From Streptococcus cristatus ATCC 51100 (GTDB lineage Bacteria; Bacillota; Bacilli; Lactobacillales; Streptococcaceae), in assembly GCF_011612585.1 (NCBI RefSeq), contig NZ_CP050133.1:868001-932000 (forward strand): 64,000 nucleotides of DNA. Direction: 5' to 3'. The position numbers and the translations under genes are program-made. Positions 9,726-20,193 of this stretch are shown here, one piece after another. Under the pieces are notes generated by a model that saw nothing but the letters and a program-made list of their open reading frames with translations, had not been told where the DNA came from and ran no database searches. Each line of letters starts with the position of its first letter. The first letter of the stretch is position 1.

Positions 9726-10238
9726 ATGACAAATGAACTGAACAAAGAAATTTTTACCAGCATGGTTGAACTGCTTACGGAGGACAGCTCTGTCCGTTCT
9801 GCTATAGAAACTTGTCTTGCCTCACCGTGGGACTACTTTGATGAAAATATCGATCGCTATGACGATCGTGGGATAGAGGACGATGAGTCAGAAGATACCA
9901 TCGTTTGGATCGGGATTGCGGATGAGTTAATTGAGAGTGGTAATGCTATTGAGCTGGATTGGAAGGCTGAGTTAGAAGACTTCACCTATTTCATGAAAGA
10001 ATTGGCAGATCAAAAGAATCTCCCACTGCAAGATGAGTGTCTAGATGAAGATGGAGACATTCCATCATGGTGCAAGGTCTTGGATGAAAAATGGGAGGAA
10101 GCAGGCTTCTGCGTCGGAGCAATGGATATTGACAGCGACAGTTATGTCATGTTTATTTGCAGCAGAGAGACTTTGACTGAACTGACTCAATTAGGTCAAA
10201 AGGTTGGGTTCCGTTTTGATTTTGCAAAGAATATGTAA
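9726..10238 (+). CDS. Acidic hypothetical protein, possibly DUF6630-like
   Basis: ATG 9726 (170 residues) is preferred over ATG 9696 because AAAGGAG lies 7 bases before it. The protein is strongly acidic, with clusters such as DRGIEDDESEDTIVW and LDEDGDIPSW, and soluble. Its layout recalls the DUF6630 proteins, a tentative call from memory. A small inverted repeat TGTCC/GGACA (9697-9710) sits before the ribosome site. It belongs to a run of orphan genes between the lipoprotein and the Mga-like regulator. Confidence 0.55.
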   Translation: MTNELNKEIFTSMVELLTEDSSVRSAIETCLASPWDYFDENIDRYDDRGIEDDESEDTIVWIGIADELIESGNAIELDWKAELEDFTYFMKELADQKNLPLQDECLDEDGDIPSWCKVLDEKWEEAGFCVGAMDIDSDSYVMFICSRETLTELTQLGQKVGFRFDFAKNM

Positions 10239-10257
10239 ATATCATGTTTAAAAGAGT

Positions 10258-10336
10258 GAACCAAGCCTGATGATGCATAAGGAAGCCTGAGATGGCTGGG
10301 GAAAGTATCCCGCTGGTTCAGGTTTCTTTTTTTCGC
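10258..10336 (+). terminator. Terminator with two alternative 5' arms
   Basis: AAGCCTGA at 10283-10290 pairs with TCAGGTTT at 10318-10325 (one G-U), enclosing a G-rich loop, followed by TTCTTTTTTT. The same AAGCCTGA also occurs at 10263-10270, and GAACCA (10258-10263) can pair with TGGTTC (10314-10319). Two mutually exclusive folds are therefore possible. Confidence 0.6.
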
Positions 10337-10356
10337 TTATGCTTAAAAGGATGTAG

Positions 10357-10387
10357 CAGATGAAGCAGATTGCTTCGTCTTTTTTTC
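10357..10387 (+). terminator. Second strong terminator ahead of the Mga-like gene
   Basis: AGATGAAGCA pairs with TGCTTCGTCT (one G-U) across a GAT loop and is followed by TTTTTTTCTTTTT. It lies about 40 bp before the start of the regulator gene, so it could be either a second stop for the upstream transcript or an attenuator for the regulator. Confidence 0.75.
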
Positions 10388-10430
10388 TTTTTGTGTTAAG
10401 CTAAGATTAGCAAACTGAAAGGGTTTTCGA

Positions 10431-11858
10431 ATGTATCTAGCAGACTTAATGGAAAAGAGTGAAGCGGGGCAGTTTATTGTCCTGTCTTATTTACAGCAGC
10501 ATTCTACATCCAGTTTGAAGGACGTTATGTCTGAAACAGGCTTCTCGAAAGTAACCTTGACCAAGTACATTAGCTTGATTAACGACAAGGCTATGGAATA
10601 TCAGACAGCCTTATCTATCCAGCTTCAAGACGAAACGCTCAGTCTGTCTATCGGATCTGATACCAAGGGACGGGACATTCGCAGACTTTTTTTGGACAAT
10701 GCTGTTAAATACCAGATTTTAGACTACCTGCTCTACCATCAGCAGTTTTTAGCCCATCAATTAGCCCAAGAGCTCATGATCAGTGAAGCAACACTCGGCC
10801 GTCATATATCCGGTTTAAATCAGATTTTATCAGAGTTTGAGCTATCTATCCAAAACGGCCGCTTGAAAGGGCCTGAGCATCAAATCCGCTATTTTTATTT
10901 CTGCCTCTTTCGTAAGGTTTGGTCTAGTCAAGATTGGGAAAAAGAACTTCAAAAACCAGAAAGAAGGCAGGAAGTTGCCGTCTTAGAAGAACTCTGTGGA
11001 GCTCAGCTCTCTCAAGGGCAGCGATTGGACTTGGCCCTTTGGGCACATATTACCCAACAACGCCTAAGAGTCAATGCCTGTCAATTTCAAAACATTGAGC
11101 AGAAAATGCAGGGCTATTTTGAAAATATCTTCTACCAGCGCTTGCATCGCCGAACAAATGATTTCTTTGCCGGACAGCACATCACCCTGAGCCAGGAAGA
11201 TGGTGAAATGATGATTTTCTTTTCATTTCTGATTTCCCATCGGATTCTGCCTCTGCACACCATGGAGTATGTTCTGGGCTTTGGCGGTGAAATTGCCAGT
11301 CTGATTACGCAAATCATTCAAGAGATGAAGTCTCATGACTTGTTAGGTGACTACATCGAAGACCAAGTGACCTACGAACTAAGCCAGCTCTGCGCCCGCG
11401 TCTTTCTTTTCCGAGGCTATCTCTTGCAAGACAAATACAAGCATGACTTGGAATTGCGCCATCCTTACTTATGGAGCGAAGACGATTATCGACAAGTAGC
11501 AGACACTATTTTTAGCAAACTGCCTATTTTCCAGCAGGGAACATCTCTGGATAAAAAGGTGCTGTGGGAATGGCTCCAGCTGATGGAGTACATTGCTGAA
11601 AATGACGGTCAAGTCATCAAGATAGGCATGGACTTGACAGATAGCTTTATCGTTGTTTCCAGGATGACAGCCATTTTAAGACGGTATTTAGAGTACAATC
11701 GCTTTATTACGATTGAATCCTACGACCTTACCCGAAATTACGACCTTATCATCACCAACAATCCTATTCATCAGGCCCAGCAGGCTCCCATCTATTATTT
11801 AAAAAATGACTTGGATTTGGAAGATTTGGCTCAAATCCGTCACATGATATTTCATTGA
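10431..11858 (+). CDS. Mga-family transcriptional regulator
   Basis: The 475-residue protein opens with a winged helix-turn-helix (SSLKDVMSETGFSKVTLTKYI, about residues 25-46) and a second one near 115-135 (LAQELMISEATLGRHISGL), followed by a long helical region of the Mga/PRD type. This is the architecture of the Mga/AtxA virulence-type regulators. It sits directly upstream of glpK-glpO-glpF in the same direction, an arrangement also known in pneumococcus, so a role in controlling glycerol genes is a reasonable inference but not proven. It starts at ATG 10431 behind GAAAGGG. Confidence 0.8.
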   Translation: MYLADLMEKSEAGQFIVLSYLQQHSTSSLKDVMSETGFSKVTLTKYISLINDKAMEYQTALSIQLQDETLSLSIGSDTKGRDIRRLFLDNAVKYQILDYLLYHQQFLAHQLAQELMISEATLGRHISGLNQILSEFELSIQNGRLKGPEHQIRYFYFCLFRKVWSSQDWEKELQKPERRQEVAVLEELCGAQLSQGQRLDLALWAHITQQRLRVNACQFQNIEQKMQGYFENIFYQRLHRRTNDFFAGQHITLSQEDGEMMIFFSFLISHRILPLHTMEYVLGFGGEIASLITQIIQEMKSHDLLGDYIEDQVTYELSQLCARVFLFRGYLLQDKYKHDLELRHPYLWSEDDYRQVADTIFSKLPIFQQGTSLDKKVLWEWLQLMEYIAENDGQVIKIGMDLTDSFIVVSRMTAILRRYLEYNRFITIESYDLTRNYDLIITNNPIHQAQQAPIYYLKNDLDLEDLAQIRHMIFH

Positions 11859-11886
11859 GAAACTTGGAGAAATCCAGGTTTCTTTG
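11859..11886 (+). terminator. Terminator after the Mga-like gene
   Basis: GAAACTTGGA (11859-11868) pairs with TCCAGGTTTC (11873-11882) with one G-U, starting right after the stop codon. The T tail is short. Confidence 0.65.
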
Positions 11887-11919
11887 TGATTTCCGCACAA
11901 TCTCCTCAGATTTTTTTAA

Positions 11920-13524
<1,605 letters not shown>

Positions 13525-13592
13525 TACTGATTCATATTTTGATAATCAAGTCAGTAGAAGCATGAAATGACTAAGTTAGAAAGTGTGAAATT

Positions 13593-15419
13593 ATGGAATT
13601 TTCAAAGAAAACACGTGAATTATCGATAAAAAAAATGCAGGAACGCACCTTGGATCTCCTGATTATTGGTGGTGGGATTACCGGTGCTGGAGTAGCCTTG
13701 CAAGCAGCTGCTAGTGGCCTGGAGACCGGTCTGATTGAAATGCAGGATTTTGCAGAAGGGACTTCTAGCCGTTCTACCAAACTGGTCCATGGTGGCCTTC
13801 GTTACCTTAAGCAATTCGACGTAGAGGTGGTCTCAGATACAGTTTCAGAGCGTGCTGTCGTTCAGCAAATTGCTCCTCATATTCCAAAACCAGACCCAAT
13901 GCTCTTGCCAGTTTACGATGAGGATGGAGCGACATTTAGCCTCTTCCGTCTCAAAGTGGCTATGGATCTCTACGACCTTCTGGCTGGTGTTAACAACACA
14001 CCAGCTGCTAACAAGGTCTTGAGCAAGGAAGAAGTGCTAGAACGGGAACCTGAACTCAAGAAGGAAGGCCTGATTGGTGGCGGTGTCTATCTTGACTTCC
14101 GCAACAACGACGCACGCCTCGTAATTGAAAATATCAAACGCGCCAATCAAGACGGCGCCCTGATTGCCAACCATGTCAAGGCAGAAGGCTTCCTCTTTGA
14201 TGAATCTGGAAAGATTACAGGCGTTGTTGCGCGTGACCTCTTGACGGATGAAGTCTTTGAAATCAAGGCTCGCCTAGTCATCAACACAACTGGACCTTGG
14301 AGTGACAAGGTACGCAATCTGTCAAATGACGGTGAGCAATACTCACAAATGCGTCCAACCAAGGGTGTTCACTTGGTTGTTGACTCTAGCAAGATCAAGG
14401 TTTCGCAGCCAGTCTACTTTGACACAGGCTTGGGGGATGGCCGGATGGTCTTTGTTCTTCCACGTGAAAATAAAACCTACTTTGGTACGACTGACACTGA
14501 CTACACTGGCGACCTAGAGCATCCAAAAGTAACACAAGAAGATGTGGATTACCTCTTGGGAATTGTCAATAATCGCTTCCCAGAAGCCAACATCACAATT
14601 GATGACATCGAAAGCAGCTGGGCAGGTCTGCGTCCTTTGATCGCAGGAAACAGCGCGTCTGACTACAACGGCGGAAACAACGGTACTATCAGCGATGAAA
14701 GCTTTAATGCCCTGATTGCAACTGTTGAGAGCTATCTGGCTAAAGAAAAATCTCGTGAGGATGTTGAAGCGGCTGTTACTAAGCTTGAAAGCAGTACATC
14801 TGAAAAACACTTGGATCCATCTGCCGTATCTCGTGGTTCGAGTTTGGATCGTGATAACAATGGCCTTTTGACCCTTGCTGGTGGTAAGATTACGGACTAC
14901 CGTAAAATGGCGGAAGGCGCTATGGAGCGCGTGGTTGATATCCTCAAAGCAGAATTTGACCGCAGCTTCAAGCTCATCAACTCTAAGACCTATCCTGTTT
15001 CAGGTGGAGAGCTCAATCCAGCAAATGTAGATTCCGAAATCGAAGCTTTTGCTCAACTTGGCGTCTCACGCGGCTTAGACAGCAAAGAAGCCCTCTATCT
15101 TGCAAATCTTTACGGTTCAAATGCTCCTAAAGTCTTTGCCCTCGCTCACAGCATCGAACAAGCACCAGGACTTAGCCTAGCGGATACCTTGTCACTGCAT
15201 TATGCGATGCGTAACGAATTGGCACTCAGCCCAGTAGACTTCCTCCTTCGCCGGACAAATCACATGCTCTTTATGCGGGATAGCTTAGACGCTATTGTTG
15301 AGCCTGTTCTGGATGAAATGGGACGATTCTACGATTGGACAGAAGAAGAAAAAGCGGCTTATCGCAATGACCTAGAAGCTGCCCTTGCAAATAATGATTT
15401 AGCAGAATTGAAAAAATAG
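13593..15419 (+). CDS. glpO: Alpha-glycerophosphate oxidase
   Basis: The 608-residue flavoprotein has the FAD-binding motif LLIIGGGITGAGVALQ near 24-39 and the family signature FAEGTSSRSTKLVHGGLRYL near 53-72. In streptococci this enzyme oxidises glycerol 3-phosphate to dihydroxyacetone phosphate with O2 and releases hydrogen peroxide. The insertion of about 50 residues rich in Ser/Asn/Glu (around 355-410) is typical of the oxidase rather than of the dehydrogenase GlpD. It starts at ATG 13593, 68 bp after glpK. Confidence 0.95.
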   Translation: MEFSKKTRELSIKKMQERTLDLLIIGGGITGAGVALQAAASGLETGLIEMQDFAEGTSSRSTKLVHGGLRYLKQFDVEVVSDTVSERAVVQQIAPHIPKPDPMLLPVYDEDGATFSLFRLKVAMDLYDLLAGVNNTPAANKVLSKEEVLEREPELKKEGLIGGGVYLDFRNNDARLVIENIKRANQDGALIANHVKAEGFLFDESGKITGVVARDLLTDEVFEIKARLVINTTGPWSDKVRNLSNDGEQYSQMRPTKGVHLVVDSSKIKVSQPVYFDTGLGDGRMVFVLPRENKTYFGTTDTDYTGDLEHPKVTQEDVDYLLGIVNNRFPEANITIDDIESSWAGLRPLIAGNSASDYNGGNNGTISDESFNALIATVESYLAKEKSREDVEAAVTKLESSTSEKHLDPSAVSRGSSLDRDNNGLLTLAGGKITDYRKMAEGAMERVVDILKAEFDRSFKLINSKTYPVSGGELNPANVDSEIEAFAQLGVSRGLDSKEALYLANLYGSNAPKVFALAHSIEQAPGLSLADTLSLHYAMRNELALSPVDFLLRRTNHMLFMRDSLDAIVEPVLDEMGRFYDWTEEEKAAYRNDLEAALANNDLAELKK

Positions 15420-15427
15420 AAAATAGA

Positions 15428-15475
15428 AGAAGAGGTGGCGGACCAGTTCTCCTGTCTAGCCTCCCCTTCTTTTAA
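15428..15475 (+). terminator. Intra-operon stem-loop between glpO and glpF
   Basis: AGAAGAGGTGGC (15428-15439) can pair with GCCTCCCCTTCT (15459-15470) at 10 of 12 positions, followed by TTTT. It begins 8 bp after the glpO stop and probably reduces read-through into glpF or protects the upstream mRNA. Confidence 0.5.
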
Positions 15476-15489
15476 ATGGAGTAAAATAG

Positions 15490-16194
15490 ATGATGAAAGA
15501 AATATTTGGTGAATTTTTAGGGACCCTGCTCTTGCTCCTTTTGGGAAACGGCGTCGTTGCAGGCGTGGTTCTTCCCAAAACTAAGAGCCACAATTCTGGT
15601 TGGATTGTGATTACCATGGGATGGGGGATTGCCGTTGCCATCGCTGCTTCTGTATCTGGCAACCTTGGCCCAGCCCATCTGAATCCTGCCCTAACCATCG
15701 GAGTAGCTCTCAAAGGTGATTTACCTTGGGCATCTGTTCTTCCGTATATCCTTGCTCAGTTTGCAGGAGCTATGGTTGGACAGTTCCTTGTCTTCCTGCA
15801 GTTCAAGCCTCACTATCTGGCTGAAGAAAATCCAGCTAATATTCTTGGCACATTCAGCACTGGCCCAGCTATCAAAGATACCTTCTCGAATCTGATTAGC
15901 GAAATCCTTGGAACTTTTGTCCTTGTACTGACTATCTTCGCTCTAGGACTTTATAAGCTGCAAGCAGGCATTGGCACTTTTGCAGTCGGAACACTCATTG
16001 TCGGGATTGGCCTCTCACTTGGTGGAACGACTGGCTATGCCCTCAACCCTGCGCGTGACTTAGGACCTCGCATCATGCACAGCCTCCTTCCGATTCCAAA
16101 CAAAGGAAATGGTGATTGGGCTTATGCTTGGATTCCAGTTATCGGACCAATCATTGGAGCCGTCCTTGCAGTAGTGGTCTTCACCCTATTTTAG
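15490..16194 (+). CDS. glpF: Glycerol uptake facilitator (aquaglyceroporin)
   Basis: The 234-residue membrane protein has six hydrophobic helices and both pore motifs: HLNPALT near residue 62 and ALNPARDLGPR near 185. The Asp after the second NPAR is the mark of glycerol facilitators rather than of water channels. It lets glycerol enter by diffusion, feeding GlpK. Start at ATG 15490 (a second ATG follows at once) behind GGAG. Confidence 0.95.
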   Translation: MMKEIFGEFLGTLLLLLLGNGVVAGVVLPKTKSHNSGWIVITMGWGIAVAIAASVSGNLGPAHLNPALTIGVALKGDLPWASVLPYILAQFAGAMVGQFLVFLQFKPHYLAEENPANILGTFSTGPAIKDTFSNLISEILGTFVLVLTIFALGLYKLQAGIGTFAVGTLIVGIGLSLGGTTGYALNPARDLGPRIMHSLLPIPNKGNGDWAYAWIPVIGPIIGAVLAVVVFTLF

Positions 16195-16207
16195 AATAAA
16201 ATAAAGC

Positions 16208-16254
16208 AATCCTCTTCTCTAAGATTGATACATGCTTGGAGAAGAGGATTTTTG
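16208..16254 (+). terminator. Strong terminator of the glp operon
   Basis: AATCCTCTTCTC (16208-16219) and GAGAAGAGGATT (16239-16250) are a perfect 12-bp inverted repeat followed by TTTTTG. Confidence 0.9.
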
Positions 16255-16346
16255 TATAGATTTTCAAATTTCATCGAAGACTTTGCTAAATCAATCTAAA
16301 ATCAGGAGGAAAGAGCCAGTCAGGACGATATTTGACAGCGGATTTA

Positions 16347-16355
16347 TGCTATAAT
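16347..16355 (+). promoter_or_regulatory. Extended -10 promoter of the M42 peptidase gene
   Basis: TGCTATAAT (16347-16355) is an extended -10. A TTGACA at 16332 lies too close (12 bp) to serve as its -35. Confidence 0.55.
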
Positions 16356-16382
16356 TGACAGTATAAATGATCTAAAGGAGTT

Positions 16383-17423
16383 ATGATGAATCAAACTGTT
16401 CAATATTTACAAGAATTAACGGCTATCCCTTCTCCAACAGGCTTTACGGCTGAGGTGGCAGACTATTTGGTAAAGACACTCGAAGACTTGGGCTATGAGC
16501 CTGTCCGGACTAATAAAGGCGGTGTCCATGTCGTGGTTAAGGGCGAAAATGATGCCCAGCATCGGGTCGTGACTGCCCATGTGGATACACTGGGGGCTAT
16601 TGTGCGTGCAATCAAGCCAGATGGTCGTCTCAAGCTGGATCGGATTGGCGGTTTCCCTTGGAACATGATTGAAGGAGAAAACTGTCTAGTCCATGTGGCT
16701 AGCAGTGGCAAGACTATCAGTGGCACAATATTGGTTCACCAGACTTCCTGCCATGTCTATAAGGATGCTGGGACGGTTGAGCGTACTCAGGACAATATGG
16801 AAGTCCGCTTGGATGAAAAGGTGACGAATGAGAAAGAAACGCGTGATTTAGGAATTGAAGTCGGTGATTTTATTTCCTTTGATCCGCGTACCACCGTCAC
16901 CGAGTCAGGCTTTATCAAGTCCCGCTTTCTAGATGACAAGGTCAGCGCAGCTATTTTGCTCAATCTTTTGCGCGTCTACAAAGAGGAAAATGTTCAGCTA
17001 CCAGTGACGACTCATTTTGCTTTCAGTGTCTTTGAAGAGGTTGGTCATGGGGCTAATTCCAGCCTGCCTGAGCAAGCGGTAGAGTATTTGGCGGTTGATA
17101 TGGGTGCGATGGGTGACGACCAGCAGACGGATGAGTATACGGTTTCCATCTGTGTCAAGGATGCTTCAGGACCTTATCACTATGCTTTCCGCCAGCATTT
17201 GGTTAATTTGGCCAAGGATCAGGACATTCCTTACAAGCTGGATATCTATCCATTTTACGGGTCAGATGCCTCTGCGGCCATGAGCGCAGGAGCAGAAGTC
17301 AAGCATGCCCTGCTAGGCGCTGGCATCGAATCCAGCCACTCTTATGAGCGTACGCATATTGATTCAGTCGTAGCGACAGAGCGCATGGTGGATGCTTATC
17401 TAAGAAGTGGCTTGGTGGAGTAA
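16383..17423 (+). CDS. M42 family metallo-aminopeptidase
   Basis: The 346-residue protein has the co-catalytic metal ligands of M42 peptidases: His in TAHVDTLG (about 66), Asp in SRFLDDKVS, the Glu pair in FEEVGHG, Asp in AVDMGA and His in ERTHIDS. Relatives include PepA glutamyl aminopeptidase, YsdC and TET-type enzymes that form dodecamers and trim peptides in the cytoplasm. It starts at ATG 16383 (or the adjacent ATG 16386) behind AAAGGAG. It carries its own promoter. The exact side-chain preference cannot be assigned. Confidence 0.88.
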   Translation: MMNQTVQYLQELTAIPSPTGFTAEVADYLVKTLEDLGYEPVRTNKGGVHVVVKGENDAQHRVVTAHVDTLGAIVRAIKPDGRLKLDRIGGFPWNMIEGENCLVHVASSGKTISGTILVHQTSCHVYKDAGTVERTQDNMEVRLDEKVTNEKETRDLGIEVGDFISFDPRTTVTESGFIKSRFLDDKVSAAILLNLLRVYKEENVQLPVTTHFAFSVFEEVGHGANSSLPEQAVEYLAVDMGAMGDDQQTDEYTVSICVKDASGPYHYAFRQHLVNLAKDQDIPYKLDIYPFYGSDASAAMSAGAEVKHALLGAGIESSHSYERTHIDSVVATERMVDAYLRSGLVE

Positions 17424-17518
17424 TAGCAGGGCATCTAGTCTTGAATAAAAGGCAGCAATCTGAGTATCCTATGGAAATCAGAATGGCTGTTCTTGTTCAA
17501 TCGGTTATGTCTTCGTAG

Positions 17519-18493
17519 ATGCTTAAAGATATTTGGAAAGTTATGATGTTCAGGTATTTGAAGAAATTCTTTCTGTGTTTGCTTTTTACAATCATCAGTG
17601 CTCTGGTCTTAATCTTTACTTATCATCAAATCTGCCTGACTAAAGAGCAAAAAACGCTTGATAATCCCTCAGGTCGTCTGGTTCAAGTAGATGGCAAGAA
17701 TATGAATGTCTATGTAACTGGTCAGGGAGAGCAGACGCTGGTCTTTTTGGCGGGTGGTGGCACAACGTCGCCTATTCTTGATTTTAAGACCCTCTATTCA
17801 AGATTGGAAAAAGATTATCGCATAGTTGTGGTCGAACGGTTAGGTTACGGCTTCAGCGATGACATTCAAGGTGATAGTAGAGACATTAACACGGTACTTG
17901 CCCAGACGAGGCAGGCTTTAAGAAAGGCTGAAATCACTGGCCCATATACTTTGGTAGCTCACTCTATGGCTGGGCTAGAAGCGCTTCATTGGGTTGCAAC
18001 ATATCCAGAAGAAGTCCAAGGCATTATCGGACTGGATATGGCTTTACCGAGTTCTTACACTGATTTGAGGCTCTATCCTTTGGCTTATAAAGGATTACAA
18101 ATGGCTGCTAATTTAGGCCTTAGTCGGGTATTTTATGATGCTGACAAGCAGGTTCCCGCTCTTGCGTCTGGCAATTTGACAGCAGAAGAAAAGCAGGTAT
18201 ATAAAGCGATGTTTTATCGACGTCCATTGGCAAATGCCGTTTATGAAGAGGTCACCCAGGTCAAACAAAATGCTGAGCTAGTTTCGAGGGAAAAGCTTCC
18301 TGAACGACCGTTCTTGCTCTTTTCTTCAAATGGCCAAGGGACTGGCTATAGTCAGGGAGAATGGCAGAGCTTCCAGAAGGATTTTGAAGCGCAGCATCCA
18401 CAGACAGAGCTAATTCTACTAGACTGCCCTCATTATGTGCATGATTACGCCAGTGATGAGTTGGCAGAAAAAATAAAGCAGTTTTTAAAATAG
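17519..18493 (+). CDS. Membrane-anchored alpha/beta hydrolase
   Basis: The 324-residue protein has an N-terminal basic stretch and a hydrophobic helix (about 15-37), so the catalytic domain should face outward. The triad elements are the nucleophile elbow VAHSMAG and the C-terminal CPHYVHDY with its histidine; the oxyanion region is LAGGGTTSP. The start could be ATG 17519 or the ATG pair around 17543-17546; neither has a strong ribosome site. The function is unknown. Its terminator is shared with the converging amylase gene. Confidence 0.75.
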   Translation: MLKDIWKVMMFRYLKKFFLCLLFTIISALVLIFTYHQICLTKEQKTLDNPSGRLVQVDGKNMNVYVTGQGEQTLVFLAGGGTTSPILDFKTLYSRLEKDYRIVVVERLGYGFSDDIQGDSRDINTVLAQTRQALRKAEITGPYTLVAHSMAGLEALHWVATYPEEVQGIIGLDMALPSSYTDLRLYPLAYKGLQMAANLGLSRVFYDADKQVPALASGNLTAEEKQVYKAMFYRRPLANAVYEEVTQVKQNAELVSREKLPERPFLLFSSNGQGTGYSQGEWQSFQKDFEAQHPQTELILLDCPHYVHDYASDELAEKIKQFLK

Positions 18494-18521
18494 TAGGTTT
18501 TATAGGAGCTTGAAATACGAG

Positions 18522-18554
18522 AAAACCGAGAGGGAATTTTTTCCTCTCGGTTTT
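18522..18554. terminator. Bidirectional terminator between converging genes
   Basis: AAAACCGAGAGG (18522-18533) and CCTCTCGGTTTT (18543-18554) form a perfect 12-bp stem with A and T flanks, serving both the hydrolase gene and the amylase gene. Confidence 0.9.
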
Positions 18555-18565
18555 GGATATACAAA

Positions 18566-20014
18566 TTATTTGACAGACCAGACACTGACTGATTTTTCCT
18601 CCACTGGAAATTCTCCCCAGCCGTCTTCGTCAATGGTCACGATTTGAGAGCTCTTGCCCAGATAATCGCTGAATTCTCTACCAGCCCATTCTGAGCCGAC
18701 CAGCATACGCTTGCTGCTGGCTTGGTCATTGCTGACAACAACAGCGATTGGCTGACCATCGTCCTTGCCTTGGCGAGTCCATCCGATACAGTTAGCATCG
18801 TCAAAGTAGTCAGTCTGCTCGCCGTAAGCGAGATTGAGGCGGACATCTAAGAGCTTGTCCAGCACGTCTTGGAAGCTCTCTTGGGCAAATTCTCCACTAA
18901 TACCATAGTAGTCACCATAAAAGACGCAAGGCAGTCCTTCATCTCGCAGCAGGATGAGAGCATAGGCCGCTGGCTTGAACCATTCTTCGACAGTGGACTC
19001 CAGAGCTTGCCCTCGCTGGGTGTCGTGATTGTCCACGAAGGTCACGGCTGATTCAGGATGATTCTTAGCAAGCGTCTGATCAAAAATCGTCCGTAGGTCA
19101 AAGTCTGCCCCAGCTATGCTAGCGTCAAAGAAATTATGGTGGAGCTTGACGTCAACAAGATCAAAGCGGTATTCGATATTTTTTAGATAGTCGTTATTAG
19201 CTGTCTCATCGCTGTTCCAAAATTCCCCAAAAACATAGAAATCCTCACCGTATTTTGCAGTTATATCGCGGATAAAATTTCTCATAAAGAAGGAGTCAAT
19301 GTGCTTGACAGCATCTAAGCGAAATCCTTGAACGCCTGTTGTTTCGATAAACCAGTAAACCCAGTCGTAGAGGTTTTGAATAACCTCTGGATGCTTGAAG
19401 TCAATATCGGCATACATGAGATAGTCATAGTTGCCGTTTTCATTGTCCACAAGCTCATCATCTGCCCAGCCTTTATTGTCTCCTTGGATAAGGAAAATGC
19501 CTGACTTGTTGTTTTTGGCGTCATAGTCCGTACCGGTAAAATGGTACCAATGCCATTCAAAGTCATTGTAGGTTTTATTGCGGCCTGGGAAGACAAACTT
19601 AGTCCAGCCTTTGATTTCGAAAGGTTCTGACAAGACCTTAGTTCGATCGTTGGGATCCACTTCAACAACAGTAAAACGCTCTTTGTGGTCTGCAGCTGCC
19701 TTGTGATTGAGGACTACATCAGCCATGGGCTCAATGCCGTTGGCTTTGAGAGTTTGGATAGCTTTTAGGTAGTCTTCCTTAAAACCATATTTGGTGCGGA
19801 CGGTTCCTTTTTGGTCAAACTCACCTAAGTCGAAGAGATCATAAACTCCATAGCCGACATCATTTGAGCCTGTTGCTTTGAAAGCTGGCGGCATCCAAAC
19901 CTTGCGGATACCTTTTGATGCTAGATGTGGGGCATCCTCCGCCAAGCGATTCCAATGTTGTCCATCATTTGGTAAGTACCATTCAAAATATTGCATTAAT
20001 GTTTGATTTTCCAT
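18566..20014 (-). CDS. amyA: Cytoplasmic alpha-amylase, GH13
   Basis: The 482-residue enzyme has all GH13 regions: DVVLNH (Asp99, His104), FRLDAVKH with nucleophile Asp234, FGEF with acid/base Glu264 and FVDNHD with Asp331. It lacks a signal peptide, matching the intracellular AmyA group that cuts maltodextrins and glycogen-like chains. I start it at the ATG at 20014 because MENQTLMQYFEWYLP is the family N-terminus and GAGG lies before it; the frame runs 24 codons further upstream. It is divergent from the pepX-like gene, and the shared intergenic region holds cre-like sites. Confidence 0.93.
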   Translation of the reverse strand: MENQTLMQYFEWYLPNDGQHWNRLAEDAPHLASKGIRKVWMPPAFKATGSNDVGYGVYDLFDLGEFDQKGTVRTKYGFKEDYLKAIQTLKANGIEPMADVVLNHKAAADHKERFTVVEVDPNDRTKVLSEPFEIKGWTKFVFPGRNKTYNDFEWHWYHFTGTDYDAKNNKSGIFLIQGDNKGWADDELVDNENGNYDYLMYADIDFKHPEVIQNLYDWVYWFIETTGVQGFRLDAVKHIDSFFMRNFIRDITAKYGEDFYVFGEFWNSDETANNDYLKNIEYRFDLVDVKLHHNFFDASIAGADFDLRTIFDQTLAKNHPESAVTFVDNHDTQRGQALESTVEEWFKPAAYALILLRDEGLPCVFYGDYYGISGEFAQESFQDVLDKLLDVRLNLAYGEQTDYFDDANCIGWTRQGKDDGQPIAVVVSNDQASSKRMLVGSEWAGREFSDYLGKSSQIVTIDEDGWGEFPVEEKSVSVWSVK

Positions 20015-20045
20015 ACGAGATACCTCACATTCATGGGATGGGTCT

Positions 20046-20080
20046 ATTTTACCAAAAGAAGAATGATGACACAAACGTTT
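20046..20080 (-). promoter_or_regulatory. amyA promoter with cre-like core
   Basis: On the minus strand TTGTGT (20069-20074), a 17-bp spacer and TAAAAT (20046-20051) form a promoter. The palindromic core AAACGTTT (20073-20080), which is the centre of cre sites, overlaps the -35 box, although the flanks match the consensus poorly. Confidence 0.5.
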
Positions 20081-20125
20081 ATACAAGTTAATTTTATATT
20101 TTTTGATGATAAGCTAAAACTAGCA

Positions 20126-20154
20126 TTGAATTTAAAACGCTTACATAGTATAAT
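20126..20154 (+). promoter_or_regulatory. Promoter of the wall-anchored PepX gene with cre-like site
   Basis: TTGAAT (20126-20131), exactly 17 bp, then TATAAT (20149-20154). TTAAAACGCTTACA (20132-20145) fills the spacer and matches TGNAANCGNWNNCW with one deviation (T for G at position 2). Binding of CcpA there would block polymerase. Confidence 0.65.
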
Positions 20155-20193
20155 GGACAAGTAATAAACTTTATAAAAAGAAAGGGGTTCTTT

